64,000 bases of DNA, taken from NCBI GenBank assembly GCA_017642935.1, contig JAEPOK010000003.1, positions 186,001 through 250,000 on the forward strand, in the 5' to 3' direction. Origin of the DNA: Hyphomicrobiales bacterium. GTDB taxonomy: Bacteria; Pseudomonadota; Alphaproteobacteria; Rhizobiales; MH13. Position numbers and translations under genes: made by a program. Positions 53,292 to 62,117 of this stretch are shown here, one piece after another. A model generated the notes under the pieces. The model was not told where the DNA came from, did no database searches, and worked only from the letters and a program-made list of their open reading frames with translations. How positions within the stretch are numbered: the stretch's first letter is position 1; every line of letters starts with the position of its first letter.

Positions 53292-54304
53292 GCGCTCCCA
53301 TCTTGAAAGTCAGCAATGTCTCTCGGCGCTTCGGTGGGAAAGGCGACATCGTGGCGCGGCTGCTGGCGCGCCTTGGTTTGATCCGGCCGAAGCCGGTCGT
53401 AACAGCCGTCGATGATGTGTCCTTCACGCTTGAACGCGGTCGCGTGCTTGGCGTGGTTGGTGAATCCGGTTGCGGAAAATCGACGCTCGGGCGCATGATC
53501 GCTGGCCTGTTGCCGCCGTCCGAAGGCGAGATCACACTGGATCTTGGGGATGGCGAGCATCGCGCAATGCCGATGCAGATGATCTTTCAAGATCCGTTTT
53601 CGTCCCTCAATCCCCGTAAGCGCGTGCGCGAATTGGTCGGCGAGGCCCCGCGTGTGCATCGAATCGTCGCGCCGGGCGAGCTGCAAAGCTACGTCGAGCA
53701 GCTGATGGAGCGCTGCGGCATTGATCCGTCGGTCCGCGATCGTTATGCGCACCAGTTCTCCGGCGGTCAGCGCCAGCGCATCGGCATCGCGCGCGCCTTG
53801 GCGGTCGAGCCTGAAATCCTGGTCGCCGACGAAGCGGTCAGCGCGCTCGACGTGTCGGTTCAGGCGCAGATCATCAATCTGTTCCTGGACCTGCGCGACG
53901 AATTTGGGCTGACCTACGTTTTCATCTCACACGATCTGGGCGTGATCGAGCATATCGCCGATACGATCCTCGTGATGTATCTCGGCCGCGTGGTGGAGCA
54001 TGGGCCTGCCGAAGAGGTGTTTGCCCGGCCACTGCATCCCTATACGCGCGCTTTAATGGACGGCGTCCCACGCCTTGACCGGCGCCGGGTCACCTATGAG
54101 CCCATCAAGGGCGACATCCCCTCGCCCATCAAACCGCCGTCGGGTTGCCACTTCCATCCCCGCTGCCCCTTTGCTCAGCCGCAATGCCGGGAAGAGCGCC
54201 CCGAAACCCGTCAGGTGGAGGGCCGCCAGGTCGCGTGCCACTTGGCTGAAGACATCAATGACAAAAAGGAGCCATCTGCATGGCAAGCTACGCCGAGCGC
54301 CTGA
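53288..54304 (+). CDS. Peptide ABC transporter ATPase (DppF type)
   Basis: A 338-residue ATPase: Walker A GESGCGKST, signature FSGGQRQRIGIARA, Walker B ILVADEAVSALD, switch 'FISHDLGVIE', and a C-terminal 'GCHFHPRCPFAQPQC' cysteine cluster. Before Walker A an insertion 'VARLLARLGLIRPKP' lengthens the first beta-strands, common in the DppF branch. Its 3' end overlaps the start of the M24 peptidase gene by 25 bp, tying transport to peptide cleavage. Confidence 0.94.
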   Translation: MSAPILKVSNVSRRFGGKGDIVARLLARLGLIRPKPVVTAVDDVSFTLERGRVLGVVGESGCGKSTLGRMIAGLLPPSEGEITLDLGDGEHRAMPMQMIFQDPFSSLNPRKRVRELVGEAPRVHRIVAPGELQSYVEQLMERCGIDPSVRDRYAHQFSGGQRQRIGIARALAVEPEILVADEAVSALDVSVQAQIINLFLDLRDEFGLTYVFISHDLGVIEHIADTILVMYLGRVVEHGPAEEVFARPLHPYTRALMDGVPRLDRRRVTYEPIKGDIPSPIKPPSGCHFHPRCPFAQPQCREERPETRQVEGRQVACHLAEDINDKKEPSAWQATPSA

Positions 54305-55428
54305 CCCGATTCCAAAACGGCCTGACCGATCAGGCCGATCTTGTGTTCTTCCCGATCGGAACCGATCTGGATTATCTGACAGGCCTCCACCGGGATATCC
54401 CCAACTACGGTCGCAATCTGCATCCTGGCATGTGGCTTGAAGGCGCCTGGATTGCTCCAGGCAAGGATCCTATCCTGACGCTGCCACGGATGACGGTTGA
54501 GTTCGGCGCACCCGACGGGCTCGATGCGCTGGACGTCCGTGTTCTGGGCGACTGGGATGATCCGGCGCAATTGGTGGCCGGAATACTCAGCGAGTTGGGC
54601 GTAGGCGAGACGCCACGCATCGCCGTCAGCGATGATGCCGAGGCCGAAACCCTGATCGAGCTGCAACACCTGCGCCCAGGCGTGCGCTTCCTGTCCGGAA
54701 CCGACCTTCTCCGGCCGCAGCGGGTGATCAAGGATGCCGACGAGATCGAGAAGTTGCGGCGCGCCGGCGCCATCACCGAGGCGGCGTTTGCCGCCACAGT
54801 GAAGCAGATGAAGATCGGCATGACCGAATTGGACGTGCTGTCGGAAATCGATCACCAGATGAAGGCTCATGGCTCATTGGGTCCGTCCTTCACCACGTCG
54901 ATGTATAACACCGGCCCCAACATCTCGCTGGAGTTCGGCAACAAACTCAAATCCTGGCCGCGCAAGCTGGAAGCGCCAACGAGCGTGCTGTTTGACTTCG
55001 GCGCTGTGCTCGATGGCATGTGCTACGACTTTGGCCGGACCGCCTGCATGGGCGAACCATCAGCAGAACAGATCAAGGTGCACAGGCTGATCATGGAGAG
55101 CCAGGCGGCCGGTATCGCAGCCCTCAAAGCCGGTGCGATCACCTGTGAGGAAGTGGACAAGGCGGCGCGCGATGTGTTGGAGGATGCAGGCTATGGCGAG
55201 GCGTTCCGCCACCGCCTCGGCCACGCGATCGGCTGGGATGTCCATGAACCGCCTTTCCTCACCAATGGCGACACAACGCTGGTCGAGGAAGGAATGATCT
55301 TCACCATTGAGCCGTCGATCTTCCGCGATGGCGGCATGAGTGCTCGCGTCGAGGATTGTGTCGTAGCACGTCCCGATGGCGGGGAGGCACTGACTCGCGG
55401 CTTTCAAGAGTTGATCGTGATCGCCTAA
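54280..55428 (+). CDS. M24-family metallopeptidase (Xaa-Pro/creatinase type)
   Basis: A 382-residue two-domain enzyme: a creatinase-like N-terminal domain (1-150) and a pita-bread catalytic domain. All five metal ligands of the peptidase class are present and spaced normally: Asp239, Asp250, His315, Glu344, Glu358. This argues for a real di-metal peptidase rather than the metal-free creatinase. No signal peptide, so it acts in the cytoplasm on imported substrate. AAGGAG precedes ATG 54280. Translation is coupled to the transporter ATPase, so its substrate should be what the transporter brings in, probably an X-Pro or modified dipeptide. Confidence 0.88.
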   Translation: MASYAERLTRFQNGLTDQADLVFFPIGTDLDYLTGLHRDIPNYGRNLHPGMWLEGAWIAPGKDPILTLPRMTVEFGAPDGLDALDVRVLGDWDDPAQLVAGILSELGVGETPRIAVSDDAEAETLIELQHLRPGVRFLSGTDLLRPQRVIKDADEIEKLRRAGAITEAAFAATVKQMKIGMTELDVLSEIDHQMKAHGSLGPSFTTSMYNTGPNISLEFGNKLKSWPRKLEAPTSVLFDFGAVLDGMCYDFGRTACMGEPSAEQIKVHRLIMESQAAGIAALKAGAITCEEVDKAARDVLEDAGYGEAFRHRLGHAIGWDVHEPPFLTNGDTTLVEEGMIFTIEPSIFRDGGMSARVEDCVVARPDGGEALTRGFQELIVIA

Positions 55429-55527
55429 TGACGCGGACCAGTGATCGGCGGTGAGAGCTTCTGGGCCAGGGGTGAGCTATGGCAACGCCTGGCCCGGCCG
55501 TACGATCCGTCCGCAATTGGAGTGACG

Positions 55528-56136
55528 ATGCAAGACACAAGTTCCCTGCAGGACACGACGTCTGAGCCGTTCCGGATCGGTCCGCCTATGCGAGCTTCGC
55601 GTCAAAAGGCAGGCATGACATTGCAGGATGTCGCGCGTTTGGCCGGCGTTTCCATCGGCTATCTAAGCCTGATCGAACGAGACCAGGCCACGCCCACCCT
55701 AACGACCTTGGATCGCATCGCACAGGCTTTGGGGGTCGGGCTGGACAGGTTCGTGGTTCGCCCGGAACCGGTGGAATGCGTGACCCGCGCCGCTGAAAGG
55801 CAGCGGTTTCACGTCGGTTCCGATTTGCTCGGCTACGAACGGGTGAGCGCACAGTTCCCTGGGTCAGAACTGTCTTGCTATGTGTTGACGTTCGCACCGG
55901 GCTATCACGCCGAAGCGGTCGAGCACGCGGGCGAAGAGCATGTCTATGTTCTTTCAGGCGCTTTGGAGCTTCGACTGGATCGCAAGCTGCTGCACCTGAC
56001 GGCGGGCGACAGCGTGCATTACCCGTCGACCCGGCCTCACGCCTGGGCCAACCCGCACCAGACAACCGCGCAGGTTCTTTGGACGGGCACCCACGACATT
56101 TTCGCAACGCGAAACGCCAAAAAAGCCGATCGATGA
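55528..56136 (+). CDS. XRE-cupin transcriptional regulator
   Basis: A 202-residue regulator. An N-terminal XRE helix-turn-helix (about 20-75, 'MTLQDVARLAGVSIGYLSLI') is followed by a C-terminal cupin sensor domain (about 120-190, 'EHAGEEHVYVLSGALEL' with the metal-site histidine and glutamate, and 'YPSTRPHAW'). The architecture is that of PuuR and SutR-type regulators. ATG 55528 with TTGGAG upstream is preferred over a GTG at 55441, which would add a non-conserved tail. It sits 100 bp after the peptidase gene and probably controls the peptide operon. Confidence 0.88.
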   Translation: MQDTSSLQDTTSEPFRIGPPMRASRQKAGMTLQDVARLAGVSIGYLSLIERDQATPTLTTLDRIAQALGVGLDRFVVRPEPVECVTRAAERQRFHVGSDLLGYERVSAQFPGSELSCYVLTFAPGYHAEAVEHAGEEHVYVLSGALELRLDRKLLHLTAGDSVHYPSTRPHAWANPHQTTAQVLWTGTHDIFATRNAKKADR

Positions 56137-56167
56137 GCTGTCGATCGACGACAGGAGCCCCAACACC

Positions 56168-56854
56168 GTGATTACCTTCTTCTACAGCATGGCGCCGAAC
56201 CCAATGAAGGTCGCGCTGTTTCTTGAAGAGGCTGGGCTCGACTACGAGGCCGTCCCCATCGACACCAAAAAAGCCGAACAGCACACCGATGCGTTCAAGG
56301 CCATGAACCCGAATGCGAAGCTGCCGGTAATCAAGGATGGCGAGACAACTGTCTTCGATAGCAACGCGATCCTGCTCTATCTGGCCGACAAGACCGGCAA
56401 GTTCTTGCCCCCGGCCGATCAGCGCGGGGCTTTGCTGTCTTGGCTGATGTTTGTGGCGTCGGGGTTGGGACCGTTCTCCGGCCAGGCGGTGCATTTTCGC
56501 AATTTTGCGCCGGAGGCAAATCCCTATGGCATCAAGCGATACGACTATGAGGCGCGGCGGCACTGGCAAATCGTGGACGATCAGTTGGCGCGCGGGCCTT
56601 ACATGCTGGGGGATGTTTACACGATTGTGGATATGGCGGTCTGGGGCTGGGGTGACCGGCTGACCTACATGCTGGGCGATGATGACATCATGCAAAGCTA
56701 CCCCAACCTCGACCGTCTGATGAAAGAGATCGACGCACGACCGGCCGGTCAACGGGCACGCGGGCTGAAAGACTTCCATACCTTCCAGCAGACCATGGAT
56801 GACGTCGCGCGCCGCTCACTTTACCCGCAGCTCTACGCGCCGGGTCCGGTCTGA
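56168..56854 (+). CDS. Glutathione S-transferase
   Basis: A 228-residue GST. The thioredoxin-like N-domain has the early active-site region 'FYSMAPNPMKVALFLEEAGL', the cis-proline in 'NPNAKLPVIKDG' and the glutathione-contacting 'DSNAILLYLADK'. The C-terminal helical domain ends in 'YPQLYAPG'. It resembles the YfcG/Ure2-like branch, which often has disulfide-bond reductase activity. Start GTG 56168, 31 nt after the regulator. It may belong to the peptide operon or be independent. Convergent with the RND gene. Confidence 0.88.
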   Translation: MITFFYSMAPNPMKVALFLEEAGLDYEAVPIDTKKAEQHTDAFKAMNPNAKLPVIKDGETTVFDSNAILLYLADKTGKFLPPADQRGALLSWLMFVASGLGPFSGQAVHFRNFAPEANPYGIKRYDYEARRHWQIVDDQLARGPYMLGDVYTIVDMAVWGWGDRLTYMLGDDDIMQSYPNLDRLMKEIDARPAGQRARGLKDFHTFQQTMDDVARRSLYPQLYAPGPV

Positions 56855-56937
56855 ACCGAAGCCGGCAACGTCAGCTCATCGTTGTCGACCATGCTGTCTG
56901 ACCTGCCCCTTCGAGCGATCAAGCGCGTTGTGATCGT

Positions 56938-59900
56938 CTATGCCGGCTGGAGCTCCTGTTGCTTGGCAGCTGCGATCGCCTTGCGTTCCGATCGCGAGAA
57001 GAAGAGATCGTAGAACACCGGGGCGGCGAACAGCGTCAGCACCGAGGCAAAGGCAAGACCGGCCATAATCGCCACCGCCATCGACACAAAAAAGGCGTCA
57101 GTGAGCAGTGGCGCCATGCCGAGGATGGTGGTGCCAGCGGCCAGGATGACGGGACGCAGCCTCGACTTGCAGGCTTCGACGATGGCATCACGCAAAGCCT
57201 TGCCTTCGGCCCGCACCAAATCGATCTCTTCCACCAGCACGATGCCGTTCTTGATCAACATGCCCGATAGGCTGAGCAGGCCAAGCAAGGCGGTAAACGT
57301 GAATGGCAGGCCGGTCGCCAACAGGCCGATCGTGACGCCATTGACCGACATTGGCACCAACAGCCAGATGATCAGCGGCTGGCGCAGCGCGTTGAAGAGC
57401 AGCACCGAGATCAACACCATGATCAGGATCGTGACCGGCAGCTGGCTGCCGAGGCTTTCATTGGCGTTGGCGGAATTTTCAAACTCGCCACCCCACTCCA
57501 TCCGGTAGCCGATGGGCAGCGGCATTGCTTCGATGGTCGCACGGATTTCCGCATGAACCTGCGCGGCGGTCATATCGGTGGGAATGTTCGCGCCGACCGT
57601 GATGGTGGGCACGCGATTGCGGCGATGCATCAACGTGTTCTGCACCTCGAATTCATAGCCCTCGACCACCTGCTCGATGGGCAAAAGCGTGCCCGACCCA
57701 GAGGTCACCACCTGATCGAGCGGACTCAACCCATCTTCGTCAGCGACCCGCACAATGATCGGCAGAAGGCGATCATCCTCGCGATAGGCTCCGGCCGCGA
57801 TGCCATCGGTTGCAAAGGAGAAAAGCTGCGCCACCGCCTCGCGGGTGATGCCGGCTGTTTGCGCGCGGTCAACGGCATAGCTGGGTCTGAGGACCAATTC
57901 TTGTTCACGCCAATCCGTGCGCGGCGCCAAAATGTTGGGCGAGGCTTCTTCCAGCCGAGCAATCGCCTGATCGGCCAGATCGCGCAGGACAGTCGGATCG
58001 CTGCCGGAGAACCGCACCTGGATGGGATCACCACCGCCAGGGCCAAAGACCAGGCGTTCAGTGCGAAACTCACCGGCGGGCAGAACAGAGGCGGCATAGG
58101 CATCCAGATCGCTTTGCAGCGCCGGGATCTGATCGAGGCTTTCCGTGCGGATGATCAGATGGCCGTAGCTTGGATTGGGACTTTCAGCCGAGTAGGTCAG
58201 CATGAAACGCGAGGCACCCTGGCCAACGAAGGTTGCGACCGAAACCACGTCAGGGCGCTCGGCCAACCATTCTTCCAGGAGCACCAAATCACCCGAAGTT
58301 TCGCCGATTGGCGTGCCCTGCTGGAGCTTGTAATGGGCAAAGAAGATCGGCGTGTTGGAGTTGGGGAAGAACTGCTGCTTGACCTGCCCGAAACCCCAAA
58401 AGCAAGCCGCTGTAATCAAGACAAGTGTGACGACGACCAACCAGCGCCACTGCAAGGCCTGCCGCAGCGCACTGCCATACAGGCGGAACAGCAAACCGGA
58501 ATACGCATCGTCATCGCCGGCCGCGCCGACCTTGAAAAAGTGGTGGCCAAGCAGCGGCGTCACTGTGATGGCCAGCACCCACGATAGCAGCAACGAAATG
58601 CCGATGACCGCGAACAGCGAGAACATGAACTCGCCGGTGGAATCGGGGCTGAGGCCAATCCCGGCAAACGCCATGATGCCGATCACCGTGGCGCCGAGCA
58701 GCGGTATCTGCGTCTTGCTCGCCGCTTCTTCGGCCGCATCCCGCGAGTTTTTGCCGCGCCGCATCGCGATCTGCATGCCTTCGGCAACCACGATACCATT
58801 GTCCACCAGCATGCCCATGGCGATGATCAACGCGCCGAGCGAAATGCGCTCCATCTCGATAGAGAACAGGGACATGAACAGGAGCGTGCCGACCACGGTC
58901 AGGAGCAGCGTGATACCGACGACGCCGGCTGCGCGCAGGCCCATGAAGAGGGCAAGCACGACGACAACAATGCTGACCGACATTGCCAGATTGACGAGGA
59001 AGTCGTTGGACGCCTCATCCACCACGACATGCTGCTGGTAAATCGGTTGAAGCTCAACGCCATAGGGGATCTCAACTTGCAAATCGGCAAGTCGGGCATC
59101 GACGCGTTGGCCGACTTCGACGATGTTTTCCGTTGCCAGCCCGGCAATGCCGAGGGTGAACGCCTCGACGCCGTCGAAGCGGATCATAATCGAGGGATTA
59201 TCCTGGCGACCGCGCGAAACCTCGGCAATGTCGATCAGATTGACCACATCGCCACCAACGCCGACGGTTAGCCCAGCGATGTCGCTGACGCTATCCGAAC
59301 CCTCCGGTGTTTGGATGCGGGTGCGTAATTCATCGCCTTCCAGCGAACCCGCCGGATCGATCGAATTGGCGGTCGCGATGGCGTTGATGATTGCATCAGG
59401 CGCAATGCTCTGATTGGCGATGAGCGTCAGATCCGGCTGAACGAAGATGGCCTCGTCGGGCAGGCCCTGGACGTCCACATCGGCAACGCCGTCCACGGCC
59501 AAGATCTCACGGCGCAGGAACTGCGCAAGCTCGTGTTTCTCGGCGTCGGTGAAGCCTTCGGAGGTCACCGCATAGAAGATACCAAAAACGTCGCCGAATC
59601 CGTCATTGACGAAAGGTTGGCTGACGCCGTCGGGCAACGATCGCGCCGCATCGGAGACGTTATTGCGCAAATCGGTCCAGATGGCCGGCAGGTCCGTTCC
59701 ATCGAACGTGTCGCGGATTTCCACCTCGATGCGCGACAGGTCAGGCTGCGAGATCGAGGTGATCCGGTCCACCTCACCCATCCCCTGGATAGCCGCCTCC
59801 AATGGTTCAGTGACCTCGCGCATGACCTGTTCGGCGGACGCACCGGGATATTGCGTGAGGACGACAGCCGTCTTGATGGTGAAGGCCGGGTCTTCAAGGC

Positions 59901-60000
59901 GACCAAGGGTGTAAAAGCCCCAAATGCCGCCGAACAGATTGATGAGGATGATGATCCAGGTGAGGACTGGCTTATCGATGGAGGCGCGCGCGATGTTCAT
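56938..60000 (-). CDS. RND efflux transporter (AcrB/MdtB-like)
   Basis: A 1020-residue inner-membrane pump with the RND layout: one helix, a periplasmic loop (about 35-330), six helices, a second loop and five helices. 'GMLVDNGIVVAEGM' in the fourth helix carries the proton-relay aspartate; the second acidic residue of AcrB is asparagine here, as in many relatives. The N-terminus 'MNIARASIDKPVLTWIIILI' is typical of the HAE-1-like branch. It pumps drugs, solvents or lipids with the adaptor encoded 11 nt upstream. No outer-membrane factor is encoded nearby. Its substrate is unknown. Confidence 0.93.
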   Translation of the reverse strand: MNIARASIDKPVLTWIIILINLFGGIWGFYTLGRLEDPAFTIKTAVVLTQYPGASAEQVMREVTEPLEAAIQGMGEVDRITSISQPDLSRIEVEIRDTFDGTDLPAIWTDLRNNVSDAARSLPDGVSQPFVNDGFGDVFGIFYAVTSEGFTDAEKHELAQFLRREILAVDGVADVDVQGLPDEAIFVQPDLTLIANQSIAPDAIINAIATANSIDPAGSLEGDELRTRIQTPEGSDSVSDIAGLTVGVGGDVVNLIDIAEVSRGRQDNPSIMIRFDGVEAFTLGIAGLATENIVEVGQRVDARLADLQVEIPYGVELQPIYQQHVVVDEASNDFLVNLAMSVSIVVVVLALFMGLRAAGVVGITLLLTVVGTLLFMSLFSIEMERISLGALIIAMGMLVDNGIVVAEGMQIAMRRGKNSRDAAEEAASKTQIPLLGATVIGIMAFAGIGLSPDSTGEFMFSLFAVIGISLLLSWVLAITVTPLLGHHFFKVGAAGDDDAYSGLLFRLYGSALRQALQWRWLVVVTLVLITAACFWGFGQVKQQFFPNSNTPIFFAHYKLQQGTPIGETSGDLVLLEEWLAERPDVVSVATFVGQGASRFMLTYSAESPNPSYGHLIIRTESLDQIPALQSDLDAYAASVLPAGEFRTERLVFGPGGGDPIQVRFSGSDPTVLRDLADQAIARLEEASPNILAPRTDWREQELVLRPSYAVDRAQTAGITREAVAQLFSFATDGIAAGAYREDDRLLPIIVRVADEDGLSPLDQVVTSGSGTLLPIEQVVEGYEFEVQNTLMHRRNRVPTITVGANIPTDMTAAQVHAEIRATIEAMPLPIGYRMEWGGEFENSANANESLGSQLPVTILIMVLISVLLFNALRQPLIIWLLVPMSVNGVTIGLLATGLPFTFTALLGLLSLSGMLIKNGIVLVEEIDLVRAEGKALRDAIVEACKSRLRPVILAAGTTILGMAPLLTDAFFVSMAVAIMAGLAFASVLTLFAAPVFYDLFFSRSERKAIAAAKQQELQPA

Positions 60001-60011
60001 CTGTCCGGCCT

Positions 60012-61073
60012 TCAGTTCGCAAAGCCGTTGAAACGGCGCACCGTCTGGCCGTCCTCAACGTCGGTGACGCCGGTGAGCACGACCTGGTCGCCGGCCTCCA
60101 GACCGGACAGCACCTGGAATCGGCCCTCGCGAGTCGGCTCGATGTCGATAGGCCGCATTTCAAGCGTTCCCTCATCGTCCGCGGCGGCGTGAAAGACCAT
60201 CGCGAAGGCCTCACCATCATTGCTGAGACGGATCGCTGACGTCGGCAGGATCAGGGCATCGACGCCACTATCCAAGCGCGCGGTGACTTCCACCGAGGAG
60301 CCGGGAAGAATGGCAAGGTTTTCCGGACGCGGCAGGCCGAGGGTGAGGCGAAAGGTTTGACCGACGGACGAGGCCTGCGCATCAAACTCTCTGATCTGGA
60401 GGGGAAAGACCTCCTCGCTCGCCGGGAACTTTGCCGTCAGGGTGACGTCGGGGTCGGTGCCGGCTTGCTGAAACAGGATTTCCGGTACGTCGATTTCGAT
60501 ACGTAGCTCCGACATATCGTGGAATCGGACGACTGGCGTGCCGACGCCGACACTGGTGAAGTTGGCCACATTGCGCACGGCGACCAGGCCATCGAATGGG
60601 GCCAGGATTGTGGCCTGCTCTAGCGCATATTCAGCATCGCGTAGCGCGATCCGGGCAAGCTCGGCCTGCGTGCGGGCGTCGTCGATCGTTGATTGGGAAA
60701 CGGCAAGATCGGACAATTGATCGAACCGCGCCAGGGTGCGTTCGGCCTGTTCCAATTGGACGCGCGACTGGTCGCGACGCAATAAGAAGGGTTCCAGGTC
60801 GAGTTCGGCAATCAAGTCGCCCTGTTCGATTTCGACGCCCTCAATGGCTGGGAACTCGGCAATCTGACCGCCCACTTGAAAGGCCAGATCCACCGTCTGC
60901 CGGGCGACGACATGGCCAAAAAAGTGCCGCTCGACGCCGTCAGAATTGGCTTCGATTTCAACCAGTTTGACCGGCCGGATGACCTCTTCTGGCGTGGTTT
61001 CTTGGGCAGCAGCGCTGCTGACAAGGCCACTTGCAAGAACCACCATGGCAGTGAGGGCGGTTGATCGGTTCAT
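60012..61073 (-). CDS. RND periplasmic adaptor protein
   Basis: A 353-residue HlyD-type membrane fusion protein with signal peptide (cleavage after AAA near residue 23, no lipobox cysteine). 'FQVGGQIAEFPAIEGVEIEQGDLIAELD' is the first half of the lipoyl domain; a coiled-coil hairpin (about 95-150) and 'ATILAPFDGLVAVRNV' close it; then come beta-barrel and membrane-proximal domains. It links the RND pump to an outer-membrane channel. ATG 61073 is preceded by GGAGA. First cousin to MexA/AcrA but short in its hairpin. Confidence 0.9.
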   Translation of the reverse strand: MNRSTALTAMVVLASGLVSSAAAQETTPEEVIRPVKLVEIEANSDGVERHFFGHVVARQTVDLAFQVGGQIAEFPAIEGVEIEQGDLIAELDLEPFLLRRDQSRVQLEQAERTLARFDQLSDLAVSQSTIDDARTQAELARIALRDAEYALEQATILAPFDGLVAVRNVANFTSVGVGTPVVRFHDMSELRIEIDVPEILFQQAGTDPDVTLTAKFPASEEVFPLQIREFDAQASSVGQTFRLTLGLPRPENLAILPGSSVEVTARLDSGVDALILPTSAIRLSNDGEAFAMVFHAAADDEGTLEMRPIDIEPTREGRFQVLSGLEAGDQVVLTGVTDVEDGQTVRRFNGFAN

Positions 61074-61139
61074 CGTTTCTCTCCGGCGCGGATCTTGCCC
61101 GGCATGGGCGGGGTAGAGGTTCGGCGGCACAACCAAGCC

Positions 61140-61418
61140 TTAGGCATGATGGGCCTGACAAAGTTTGCGGTGAAGCCCTGTGGCCTGGCCCAGCGACAGG
61201 TTGTGTGAGCCATATTGAACAACCAAAAGCAGCCCGCCGACGATGGCAAGGTTTTTTAGCAGCACCACCATCTGGCCCGGGTCCGATACGTCGCCATCAA
61301 GACTGTTGCGCACGCTGACCACCGGCGATGGGTCGAGAAACTGCCCCACCCGCTTCAAAAAACGCGACTTGCCACTGTCATCGGTCGCTTCGGTGACAAC
61401 ACCTACCTTGCGCGCCAT
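61140..61418 (-). CDS. Small membrane protein resembling the C-terminal part of DoxX
   Basis: A 92-residue frame opening the leftward efflux operon, immediately below the twin operators. The last 45 residues contain one hydrophobic helix, 'LLKNLAIVGGLLLVVQYG', followed by 'SHNLSLG'. This resembles the C-terminal helix region of DoxX-family proteins ('FLKNLAILGGLLL...GPGRWSLD'). The N-terminal 45 residues do not look like the rest of a DoxX, which normally has four helices in about 130 residues. It may be a remnant or a minimal derivative. AAAGG lies upstream of the ATG. Expression seems likely from its position, function unknown. Confidence 0.5.
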   Translation of the reverse strand: MARKVGVVTEATDDSGKSRFLKRVGQFLDPSPVVSVRNSLDGDVSDPGQMVVLLKNLAIVGGLLLVVQYGSHNLSLGQATGLHRKLCQAHHA

Positions 61419-61434
61419 TGCTTTTTGCCTTTAT

Positions 61435-61471
61435 CTAATCAATGATTAGTTTTGATCTAATCACCGATTAA
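61435..61471. promoter_or_regulatory. Twin TetR operators between the efflux operon and its regulator
   Basis: Two copies of one palindrome: CTAATC-aat-GATTAG at 61435-61449 and CTAATC-acc-GATTAA at 61457-61471. Their centres are 22 bp apart, about two helical turns, so two dimers could bind one DNA face. They lie between the DoxX-like/adaptor/RND operon (leftward, start 61418) and tetR (rightward, start 61506), and both promoters must overlap them. Confidence 0.8.
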
Positions 61472-61505
61472 ATCTGAGTCAAGCCGGTTTCTTGAAGGAC
61501 GCCCC

Positions 61506-62081
61506 ATGGCAGACGACCCCTATCATCACGGTGATCTGCGAACGGCGATCTTGGACGCTGCAGAAGAGCTTTTGGCCGATCGTCCCATCGAGATGGTTTC
61601 GATGCGGGAGTTGGCACGACAAGCTGGCGTATCGCCTGGCGCCCCCTACCATCATTTCAAAGATCGAAACGGTCTGGTCATCGCGCTATGTCAACGCGGG
61701 TTCTCGCGCCTCGGCGAGTTGCTCACGGCCAAACAGGAGGAGAACGGCCTTGATGGTCAGATTGAGGGTTACCTACAATTCTCGCAGGCCAGTCCAGCGC
61801 TCTACCAATTGATGTTTTCTCCGGAGGTGACGGCGGGAGAGAACCAAGAGCAGCTCCGCCCGTTTACCCAACCCGTCGCCGATATTTTGGCGCGTGAGAT
61901 CACCGGCGGCAGTGAAGAGGAAGCAACGCGTGAGCAAGGGCACATGCTCATTGCGATCTGGTGCTTCATGCATGGCCTTTGCACGCTTGGCAGGACTGAT
62001 CCCTTGAAACATCGACTGAAAGACATGCCGCTGTTCGACTTTGCCAAGCAATCCATCGACAAATTGAAGGATGGTCATTGA
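61506..62081 (+). CDS. TetR-family repressor
   Basis: A 191-residue regulator. The N-terminal helix-turn-helix spans about residues 10-55 ('VSMRELARQAGVSPGAPYHHF'). The C-terminal half is a TetR_C_33-like ligand domain with 'SPALYQLMFSPEV', typical of repressors of efflux genes. It probably represses both itself and the divergent efflux operon through the twin palindromes. ATG 61506 gives the usual short N-terminal lead (MADDPYHHGDLR). Confidence 0.92.
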   Translation: MADDPYHHGDLRTAILDAAEELLADRPIEMVSMRELARQAGVSPGAPYHHFKDRNGLVIALCQRGFSRLGELLTAKQEENGLDGQIEGYLQFSQASPALYQLMFSPEVTAGENQEQLRPFTQPVADILAREITGGSEEEATREQGHMLIAIWCFMHGLCTLGRTDPLKHRLKDMPLFDFAKQSIDKLKDGH

Positions 62082-62117
62082 GGATATCAGCCAGGCCCAG
62101 TCCAGTGCCGATCGCAG

